Below, one piece after another: positions 1 through 7,608 of a DNA stretch of 8,088 bases. Source of the stretch: an uncultured Collinsella sp. (GTDB taxonomy: Bacteria > Actinomycetota > Coriobacteriia > Coriobacteriales > Coriobacteriaceae); the NCBI GenBank assembly GCA_902496775.1, contig CABVCF010000086.1, positions 1 through 8,088 on the forward strand, in the 5' to 3' direction. The position numbers and the translations under genes were made by a program. The notes under the pieces are model-generated. The model ran no database searches. It was not told where the DNA came from and saw only the letters and a program-made list of their open reading frames with translations. The first letter of the stretch is position 1. Each line of letters opens with the position of its first letter.

Positions 1-643
1 CAGAGAGGCGCCAGTACAGGTCGTCGGCGACCGTGGCGTCGGCGGCCTTCTGCCAGGCGGCGGCGCTGTCCTCCAGCACGTGCTTGGACACCTTGGGGGT
101 CGCGGCCTTGGGCTTGACGGTGACGGCGCTGCCGCCCACCAGGGCCATGATCGGCGCGGTGCCGGCCTCGCCCTCGGCGATGGCGTCGTCGTCGGCGACG
201 ATGAGCCAGTAGCCGCAGGGCAGCTCGGCCGCCGTGCCCGCGTTGAGGGCCACGGAAGGCGCACCGGCATTGTAAATCGCACGGGCAAGCTTTGCCGCTA
301 GCGTGGTCGTCATGTGCCCGTCGGCATTCATCCATTCGGCAGCCTCTTGCGCCGTCGATGCCGAGTTATCAAGCCCTGCATCATGAAGCACGGGAAGGGC
401 AGCTTGGCGAACCGTGTCATTCGCCCACGCTACATCAGTTGCGACCTTTTGGTCGGCATCGGCATCGTCGACAACGGTCGCCGAAAAGAGCTGGTACGCG
501 TCGTAACGTGTCGCGACTGTACCGTCCACCGTAATGGCTCCGGTGTCGGCAGCACGGGCCGTTCCAGGGGCGATCGCAAAAGCGAAGACGACGGCCATGG
601 ACATCACCACGACGGCCAACATATGACGGAGCACTTTACTCAC
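1..643 (-). CDS. Fimbrial isopeptide-forming pilin, probable shaft subunit (3' part missing)
   Basis: The reading frame is open from a GTG at 643 to the left edge: 214 codons, C-terminus cut off. Residues 1-31 form a signal peptide (basic start, hydrophobic stretch, TARA cleavage region). The next part, with AITVDG, YDAYQLFSATV and PCGYWLIVAD (about 142-151), matches the N-terminal domain of Gram-positive backbone pilins. From about 175, VTVKPKAATPKVSKHV, then W197 and YWRLS, matches the start of a fimbrial isopeptide D2 domain, where a lysine (K184 or K187) normally bonds to an asparagine. Such pilins are polymerised outside the membrane by a class C sortase; the expected sorting motif lies outside the window. 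The GTG start is chosen because GGAG lies 8 nt upstream and because it overlaps the preceding stop; ATG at 622 is an alternative. Codons 130-213 all end in G or C, unlike the preceding part. Role as shaft subunit is inferred. Confidence 0.85.
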   Translation of the reverse strand, partial: MSKVLRHMLAVVVMSMAVVFAFAIAPGTARAADTGAITVDGTVATRYDAYQLFSATVVDDADADQKVATDVAWANDTVRQAALPVLHDAGLDNSASTAQEAAEWMNADGHMTTTLAAKLARAIYNAGAPSVALNAGTAAELPCGYWLIVADDDAIAEGEAGTAPIMALVGGSAVTVKPKAATPKVSKHVLEDSAAAWQKAADATVADDLYWRLS

Positions 644-3600
644 GACGACCACTCCGATCAAGATCACGATGGCGGCGAGCATGCATCCACGTCGCGGCAA
701 AACACAGCATCGAAGCACCAGCTAAATACGTCATAGTCAAACCAGCCCCGCCCGCCTCAGGTAGCGTAGTCGAATACTTGTTGGTAAAGGTCGGCGGATC
801 CTGAGAGCCATCGCCATAGGCAACTACGGCGTTGAGTTGGTCCGTGCCATTAGTTACCTCAACCGTGACTTTGCGCGGGGTCGTGTCATAGGTGATGTGA
901 TCTTTAACATGGTCGATGGCACCCTCGGGCTCGACCTCGGAGATGGTGTAGGTATAGATTCCCGCCTTGTTGTACTTGACGTCAAAGGAGACATTTCCCT
1001 TGTCATTATTGGTCATCGTCTGGAGCACTTTGCCCTCGGCGTCCTTAAGCGCGAACGAGAACTGCCCCGCCTTGAAAGTGCCACCTTCAAGCACTTTCTT
1101 TGCTTTAATAACCGCAGAGCCCGTTAGGCGATTGTCGTAGATCCAGATCTCGTCCTTTTTGTCATCGCCGATGATTTCGGAGTCTTTGACGATGCTCTTC
1201 GCTTTATTGAGCTCAGTTTGATACTCCTCATCGTCAGCATTACCCTTAAGCATGATCCACGTGGGCGCCGCCGCGGCATAGCCGTCAGGCGCTTTCGTCT
1301 CCACGAGCTGGTAAAGCACGCAATTTACCATCGCCTTGTCTTCTGCGCCAAACGAGATTTTGCCGTTGGCGTCGGTGGGGGCGGCTTCAAACTTAGTCCT
1401 TGCATTCTCGATACCCACCGTTGCAACCTGGTCCATATTCACGCTGTAGAGCGTAAACTCCGCACGCTCGAGCGTCGCACCGACCTGCTGGGCGTCATAC
1501 TTGGTCATCGTGATGCCGTAGCCGTTGCCACCTGCGCTGGCAGAAGCTTTTTTAATTTCCCATGTTTGATCATCAGTCGCAGAACCGTCCTTCACACCCG
1601 TAAGCATGGCGGTATTGGATAGAGGAACCTTGTTGCCAGGGTTTCCGGTCGGGATAACCTCATACTCGACCTGGAGGTATTTCTTGTCGGGTACCTTAAG
1701 CGTCAACTTCGTACGCGAGCCAGTTTCATCCTTGACCTGCTCCACCTTCGACGAATAGTCCTTATCAGCCAGCGGTGACCAGGCACCATACACCCACTCA
1801 TAGACCTTAAGCGTCGACGGCACCAGCGTGCACTTGGCATCCATGGTATCAACGAGCTCAAGGAAGTCGGTGCCATTTTTAAGGGCAACGGCAGACTCGT
1901 TAACAAGAATGGTGTACTTAATGCGGTTGCTACTACTGACCTGTTCACCAGTCTTTTTGATAACGTTGTTCTTGATGGTGACGGCGCCACTGCCGGATTC
2001 GAACTTCTTGCTTCCCGACTCGGCGCTGGCCTTGTTGGTGAACTTCACCTCGTTTGTGGAGGTATCGAGCTCACCGCGCTTGACCGCCGTCTTGTACGTG
2101 AGCTTTGCGTAGCCGGCATAGCTTTCAAGCTCAGTCGTGGGGATGGAGAAGGTGACCGTATTGCCGTTGCGGCTGACGTTGTCGGCGGCGAGCGTCCGAC
2201 CCGTAACGACCTCCTTGGCCTCGCCTCCGCGATGAAGCCCCGTATGTTTATCATAGGGGTTCTGCACGAGCGTATACTTTGCGGAATTCGCAACATAGCT
2301 CATACCATCCGGAAGGCTATCAACGATATTCAGCGGTTTCCCGCCCAGCTTTCCAGCTCCATAGTATTCGAACTCGCCATTTGCGCCCTTATTACCCTTT
2401 TGGCGGTTTGCATACACCGTCCAGTCGACGATCCAGGCGCCCTTCTCATCCGAGCCGTCAACGGTATGCCAATCGAAGTTCTCAACCCAAGACACCTTCG
2501 ACTCCGTTTCCGGCTTCTCGACCGCGGGCGCCGTTTCTTGGTTGACAACGTACTTGACGGGTTCGGTGAACGGCCACTGTAGTCTCAGGCCCGGTGCTTC
2601 GACCGCTGCGAAGTTTGAGTACCAGCCCGACAGCGCTTCTGATGTGGTGTCGTAGGTGATAACGGCGTAGTCCTCGTTCTCGAGAGCGGCTTTCACGTTG
2701 TCGGTAACGATGATTTTGAGGTCGTAGTTTTTCTTTGTTTCATTACCCGGATAGCTGGTCGTTGGTCTCCAGTCGGTGCCCGGAACCAGCTTGGTATTGC
2801 CGATTTTAATGGTAATGGAGCTTTCGTCGACACCAAGCTTCTGCGACCATGCCGACTGAAACGTGTCCTTCACCGTCACCTCGCCTGGATGGGCCGCATT
2901 GACGATCGCCTTCAGCGCGACCTTCGTCTCCCACGTCGCCCTGCCCGTCGTCGCCGCCTCATCGTATCTCACGAGCCTCTTGGCGATCGGCACAACACCC
3001 GTCAGCTGCGGCGTCAAACTGCCATCATCGCTACCGGAAACGGAGCCTCCGCGCTCGATGGCCGCGCTGTTGCGCACAGTGTCGTACGAGCTCGTGTCGT
3101 TCATCTTGGTGTGATAAACGATGCAGTAGGTGGCGTACTTATCCTCAAGGTTGTTCGGGAACGTATAGGAAAAGGAATTATCCTTAGGTTCAAGTTTTCT
3201 TTCACAAATCTTGACTCCGCTCGCCTCCGAGTCGCCTTTGTAAACCGTAAAGCTGCCCGTATACGTCTGTTTTCCGTCCAGATTATCAGTGAACATGTAG
3301 CCGCTCATGTCGGCCTTGAGCTTGCCTTGGTTGAGCTTGACCGTCCACTTGATGTCCGACGGCGTGCCTGAGCCATTGGACTTCTTGATCATGTCATAGC
3401 CGAATGTAACAGGCTCAGCCGTAGCTGTTCTGTTATCGCTGTCGCTTGAGCCAGCCCAATTCCACGTTGCCGTATTCTCAGCTTTGATCAAATCGCCGCC
3501 GTTCGCGGCAACGCCGCTCTTCAGCACCGTATCGTACGTGATCGTGTGGTTGCCCTGGGAAAGGTTGCCCAGGCTGTCGAGGGTTACGACCTGGCCGTCG

Positions 3601-4364
3601 ATCATCGGCTGGAAGTCAAGCTTCTTGCCGTCGAGCTTGAAACTGTCGTTCACAAAGTCGAAGTTGTCGCCCAGCGTATCAGTGAAGCTAACGTCCGTAG
3701 CATACGACTCTACGGTAAGCGTAACAGTCCAGGTAACCTTGGCCACGCCATCTGCGCCCTGGGAGAAGGTCCCCGACTTCGTCCCCGTGACTTTGCCGTC
3801 CTTGGTAGGGATTTTGATCGTTCCCACACCAGGGAACACGACAGATGCGCTGCTGCCTGAGCCGGTGCCCTTGCCTGCAAGCTCGAACGAGAAATTGGCT
3901 CCGACATAAATCTCCGCAGGGTTTGACGCAAGCCAGTTTTTGTCAAACGCAAAGATGACCTTATTGTCCTTAATCTTCCACGTGCCAGCCTTGGCGGCAG
4001 TGGCTTCCGGACCCTCCATGAGGTCGCCGCCGTCGTTGTCGTAAACGACAATGGTGTCGGGCAGCTTATAGACAGCGATGTTCTTCTCGGGCGTAGGCGC
4101 CTTGCCGCCTTTGAATTGTGCCGAGAAAGCTCCATAGAGCGTCGAAGTGGACGTTACGGGATCCTCGAGCTTTTGAGTGTGGTGCTCATCGGTATACAGC
4201 CTGACATCAACCGTCGCCGTATCTCCATCGATCGCAATCGGATCGGGCTTCGCAACGTCATCGGCGCGCACGGGGGATGCGCCGTGAAAAACGGCGGCGG
4301 TGAGGCTAATTAAAATGAAGACCAGGGCCGCCATACCCAGCGACCGTGAGCGGTGTGCGTCCAT
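636..4364 (-). CDS. Large LPxTG-type surface protein, probable pilus tip adhesin
   Basis: This 1242-residue protein is built for secretion and sortase anchoring. Residues 1-34 are a signal peptide ending PVRA before DD. About 35-195 looks like an adhesive N-terminal region. Five diverged modules follow (about 196-300, 321-437, 456-590, 622-782, 800-924), each with a D(T/N/S) turn (D229, D360, D500, D682, D839) and an Asn near its end (N297, N432, N584, N777, N917), as in CnaA/fimbrial isopeptide domains. About 948-1080 is a SpaA-like prealbumin-fold domain: K955, E1022 in the E-box VETKAPDGY, N1078. About 1082-1197 is Spy0128/FctA-like: K1089/K1090, E1143, N1195 in FTNKY. Then come LPEAGG (1201-1206), a membrane segment (about 1208-1226) and an Arg-rich tail. 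The start is supported by AAGGGA 5 nt upstream. It is first in the operon and overlaps the next pilin by 8 nt. Tip role is inferred from size and order; the ligand cannot be predicted. Confidence 0.9.
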   Translation of the reverse strand: MDAHRSRSLGMAALVFILISLTAAVFHGASPVRADDVAKPDPIAIDGDTATVDVRLYTDEHHTQKLEDPVTSTSTLYGAFSAQFKGGKAPTPEKNIAVYKLPDTIVVYDNDGGDLMEGPEATAAKAGTWKIKDNKVIFAFDKNWLASNPAEIYVGANFSFELAGKGTGSGSSASVVFPGVGTIKIPTKDGKVTGTKSGTFSQGADGVAKVTWTVTLTVESYATDVSFTDTLGDNFDFVNDSFKLDGKKLDFQPMIDGQVVTLDSLGNLSQGNHTITYDTVLKSGVAANGGDLIKAENTATWNWAGSSDSDNRTATAEPVTFGYDMIKKSNGSGTPSDIKWTVKLNQGKLKADMSGYMFTDNLDGKQTYTGSFTVYKGDSEASGVKICERKLEPKDNSFSYTFPNNLEDKYATYCIVYHTKMNDTSSYDTVRNSAAIERGGSVSGSDDGSLTPQLTGVVPIAKRLVRYDEAATTGRATWETKVALKAIVNAAHPGEVTVKDTFQSAWSQKLGVDESSITIKIGNTKLVPGTDWRPTTSYPGNETKKNYDLKIIVTDNVKAALENEDYAVITYDTTSEALSGWYSNFAAVEAPGLRLQWPFTEPVKYVVNQETAPAVEKPETESKVSWVENFDWHTVDGSDEKGAWIVDWTVYANRQKGNKGANGEFEYYGAGKLGGKPLNIVDSLPDGMSYVANSAKYTLVQNPYDKHTGLHRGGEAKEVVTGRTLAADNVSRNGNTVTFSIPTTELESYAGYAKLTYKTAVKRGELDTSTNEVKFTNKASAESGSKKFESGSGAVTIKNNVIKKTGEQVSSSNRIKYTILVNESAVALKNGTDFLELVDTMDAKCTLVPSTLKVYEWVYGAWSPLADKDYSSKVEQVKDETGSRTKLTLKVPDKKYLQVEYEVIPTGNPGNKVPLSNTAMLTGVKDGSATDDQTWEIKKASASAGGNGYGITMTKYDAQQVGATLERAEFTLYSVNMDQVATVGIENARTKFEAAPTDANGKISFGAEDKAMVNCVLYQLVETKAPDGYAAAAPTWIMLKGNADDEEYQTELNKAKSIVKDSEIIGDDKKDEIWIYDNRLTGSAVIKAKKVLEGGTFKAGQFSFALKDAEGKVLQTMTNNDKGNVSFDVKYNKAGIYTYTISEVEPEGAIDHVKDHITYDTTPRKVTVEVTNGTDQLNAVVAYGDGSQDPPTFTNKYSTTLPEAGGAGLTMTYLAGASMLCFAATWMHARRHRDLDRSGRRE
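652..655 (-). promoter_or_regulatory. Ribosome binding site for the second pilin gene
   Basis: GGAG reads on the minus strand 8 nt before the GTG at 643. It lies inside the end of the upstream coding region and supports the GTG start that overlaps the upstream TAA (GTGAGTAA at 643-636). A ribosome finishing the large pilin gene would be positioned to restart here. Confidence 0.5.
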
Positions 4365-4515
4365 AGTTGTCCCTTAATTCCTACAACACAGTGTGGAATA
4401 CGGCGAATCGTCGGATCGAACACAAACCCCAACATCAACGAGAACCTACCTAGCGCATTGCAAGAACCCATTGGGGGCAGCTTCTAAGACGGTTCGTCTA
4501 TACCACAATGCATAA

Positions 4516-4543
4516 AATATAATATAGATACCAATCATGTAAA
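4516..4543 (-). promoter_or_regulatory. Candidate promoter of the pilus operon
   Basis: On the minus strand, TTTACA (4543-4538, 5 of 6 to the -35 consensus) is followed after 16 nt by TATATT (4521-4516, 5 of 6 to the -10 consensus). It lies in the only AT-rich part of the gap and points toward the pilus operon. Initiation would be near 4509, giving a leader of about 145 nt. A nearby TTGACC at 4553-4548 is a competing -35 element but has no well-spaced -10 partner. Confidence 0.45.
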
Positions 4544-4588
4544 CCGCAGGTCAAGAGGTCTTTTAATTTAATACCAGTTGATATTTAC

Positions 4589-4598
4589 CTGTTAACAG
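4589..4598. promoter_or_regulatory. Perfect 10-bp palindrome CTGTTAACAG, possible operator
   Basis: CTGTTAACAG is perfectly self-complementary and lies about 45 bp upstream of the proposed -35 element of the pilus promoter. It shares the TGTT...AACA arms with a second palindrome at 4639-4648. An operator role is inferred only from position and symmetry; no regulator is encoded in the window. Confidence 0.3.
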
Positions 4599-4638
4599 TT
4601 TTGTATCATACCGGCTATATTCAGTGAAATTATGTATA

Positions 4639-4648
4639 TGTTTAAACA
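4639..4648. promoter_or_regulatory. Perfect 10-bp palindrome TGTTTAAACA, possible operator
   Basis: TGTTTAAACA is perfectly self-complementary. Its centre is 50 bp from that of CTGTTAACAG, close to five helical turns, so one dimeric regulator could bind both on the same DNA face. In AT-rich DNA such short palindromes also arise by chance, hence the low confidence. Confidence 0.28.
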
Positions 4649-4723
4649 ACTTAGCTTTGACCGGAAAGCCGCTCGGAGGGATAACCGCCCCAGCTGTGGT
4701 GCAAACGAACCTGTCCACTGCAC

Positions 4724-4758
4724 AAAAAGGGCGCCGACCGCGATGGTCGACGCCCTTT
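4724..4758 (-). terminator. Intrinsic terminator of typA
   Basis: Beginning about 28 nt after the typA stop, the minus strand reads AAA, then arm GGGCGTCGACC, loop ATCGC, arm GGTCGGCGCCC, then TTTTT. The 11-bp stem is complete on this strand because position 6 is a U-G wobble; on the plus strand the same position is a C-A mismatch. The better pairing and the unbroken T run agree with termination of minus-strand transcription. It insulates the pilus operon from typA read-through. Confidence 0.87.
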
Positions 4759-4785
4759 CTTGTTAGTCGCTATAAAGCCCAGCGC

Positions 4786-6624
<1,839 letters not shown>

Positions 6625-6660
6625 GTAGTTCCCCTATCTTCTATCCATATACAAACGGCA

Positions 6661-6699
6661 CGCGTACGCGGCCCGCCCAGCGATACAACGCTCAGCGGG
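6661..6699 (-). other. Hairpin plus adjacent palindrome upstream of typA
   Basis: On the minus strand, CCCGCTGAGCG (6699-6689), loop TTGTAT and CGCTGGGCGGG (6682-6672) form an 11-position stem with one G-G mismatch and one wobble. One base further toward typA is the perfect palindrome CGCGTACGCG (6661-6670). The element ends 36 nt before the typA ATG. There is no T run after it, so it is not a normal intrinsic terminator. It could be a 5' leader structure or a protein-binding site. Confidence 0.4.
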
Positions 6700-6741
6700 A
6701 ATATTGAGCCTTTTACCGAAAACTCGTTTATTTTAGCGATT

Positions 6742-7191
6742 TTAGATGAGAGGGGTTTCCTCACCTGCAGGTTCAGGGTCGCTCCACATAAAACCATCGC
6801 CGGCGCCCATGCCCTCATACAGCACATATGCCGAAAAACCGCTCTCGAGCGTGGTTTCGAAGAAGCTCACGAGCAGAGCATCGTGATAGCCGCCGTCAAT
6901 CTCGACGCAGCCGGTGTAGCCGATGGCATAGCGAGCGATACGGCCTAGGCCCTCGCCCTTAAGACCCATCTTGTGCTCGGAGATAAAGTTGGTGGCCGCC
7001 TCGAGGCACGCCTCTTCGCCATCCTCATCGAGCGCCGCCAGATAACGGTTGGAAGCGGCGTCCTCAATTGCCACGACCACGCCAGGGTTTTCACCGGCGG
7101 CAAGGTCGTCCAAGAACGCGCCGATCAGATCGCACACCATGGCGTCGAGCTCGGCGGAGACGTTACCGGCGTCCTGCATATCCTGTGCCAT
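6742..7191 (-). CDS. Unrecognised acidic cytoplasmic protein
   Basis: I do not recognise this 149-residue protein. It has no signal peptide or membrane segment. About 29 Asp/Glu face only about 5 Lys/Arg, so it is strongly acidic. An N-terminal helical part (about 10-32) is followed by an apparent alpha/beta body with VVVAIED (38-44), IARYAIGYTGCVEIDGGY (85-102), ALLVSFFE (105-112) and SAYVLYEGMGAGDGF (120-134). The dense aromatic and glycine content looks like a folded domain. The ATG is supported by GGAAGG about 7 nt upstream. It lies 30 nt after the preceding membrane protein gene and 117 nt before typA, so it is probably the last gene of that small operon. No function is proposed. Confidence 0.85.
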   Translation of the reverse strand: MAQDMQDAGNVSAELDAMVCDLIGAFLDDLAAGENPGVVVAIEDAASNRYLAALDEDGEEACLEAATNFISEHKMGLKGEGLGRIARYAIGYTGCVEIDGGYHDALLVSFFETTLESGFSAYVLYEGMGAGDGFMWSDPEPAGEETPLI

Positions 7192-7221
7192 CTTTAGACC
7201 TTCCCATCGAGTCTGGCGTCG

Positions 7222-7578
7222 TTACAATTCTTGTGCCTCAGCAGCGATCTTGGCGGCAGCGTCGCGGGCGCGCATCATATCCATCGCGCGCTTGTCGAGT
7301 ACCTTGATCTGACTGGTCAGCATTACCGCATCGACCACGCCCCAGATCACCAGGCCCGTAGAGATCGAAAACCCAAGCGCACCAACTGTACCACGAAGGC
7401 GCGAGCAGATTGCCGCAACAAGGGCGGAGATGACAACCATCTTGATAAACGAGCCGCGGCGTTCGCGAAGCGTGCGGGCCTGCGTCACATAGGCAATGCG
7501 AGCCGCCTCAGAAGCCTCCGAGCGCATCTGGGCCTCGCGGGCGATTGCAGCCGCTTCAGCCGATACGCGGGTACCCAT
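7222..7578 (-). CDS. Small two-helix membrane protein of unknown function
   Basis: With the start at 7578 the protein has 118 residues. Two hydrophobic segments (about 43-61, with VVISALVAAI, and about 64-87, with GLVIWGVVDAVML) are joined by a very short turn with SRLRG. Both ends are long, charged, alanine-rich helices (about 5-40 and 88-118, e.g. AREAQMRSEASEAAR and RARDAAAKIAAEAQEL) that could form coiled coils. The likely topology is a hairpin with both ends on the same side, inferred from the basic ERR before helix 1 and KVLDKR after helix 2. An in-frame ATG at 7608 directly abuts the upstream TAA but lacks a ribosome site, whereas GGAGAGG stands 6 nt before 7578. I do not recognise a family. 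Confidence 0.82.
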   Translation of the reverse strand: MGTRVSAEAAAIAREAQMRSEASEAARIAYVTQARTLRERRGSFIKMVVISALVAAICSRLRGTVGALGFSISTGLVIWGVVDAVMLTSQIKVLDKRAMDMMRARDAAAKIAAEAQEL

Positions 7579-7584
7579 CAGCGA

Positions 7585-7591
7585 CCTCTCC
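7585..7591 (-). promoter_or_regulatory. Ribosome binding site deciding the start at 7578
   Basis: GGAGAGG on the minus strand is spaced 6 nt from the ATG at 7578. The alternative ATG at 7608 is preceded by GATGACTTTTAA, with no purine-rich site, so the shorter protein is preferred. Confidence 0.6.
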
Positions 7592-7608
7592 GCTCGCGTG
7601 CCAGACAT

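Larger units (their letters stand above)
4365..4785. other. Intergenic region between typA and the pilus operon
   Basis: This 421-nt stretch has no credible coding region. From the right it holds the typA terminator (4724-4758), a moderately GC-rich part with a small stem (GCTTT/AAAGC at 4654-4669, no clear terminator tail), and a strongly AT-rich part (about 4500-4650). The AT-rich part carries two palindromes and a promoter candidate. A leader of about 145 nt then runs to the ATG at 4364. The leader contains one GAACC element on the minus strand (4495-4491) and two downstream GGTTC elements (4468-4464 and 4446-4442), so alternative hairpins are possible. A short palindrome ACACAGTGT lies at 4386-4394, close to the ribosome binding site. 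No tRNA or known riboswitch was recognised. Confidence 0.7.

Noticed and set aside
80..736. Several overlapping plus-strand frames opposite the second pilin gene
   Set aside because: Their translations are Arg/His/Gly-rich and domainless, and the minus strand has a signal peptide and recognisable pilin sequence.
2863..3909. Plus-strand frames of 83-160 codons opposite the large adhesin
   Set aside because: No ribosome sites or domains were seen, and they lie inside a continuous, well-supported minus-strand gene.
4365..4785. An invertible promoter (phase variation switch) for the pilus
   Set aside because: I looked for longer inverted repeats flanking the AT-rich promoter region and saw only palindromes of up to about 10 bp and 5-nt pairings; no recombinase gene is in the window.
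6672..6699. The hairpin as a terminator for the upstream operon
   Set aside because: It is followed by CCGCGTACGCG rather than a T run, so standard intrinsic termination is unlikely.
7579..7608. ATG at 7608 as the start of the small membrane protein
   Set aside because: It abuts the upstream TAA but lacks a purine-rich site; ATG at 7578 has GGAGAGG at ideal spacing. Coupled initiation at 7608 is not fully excluded.
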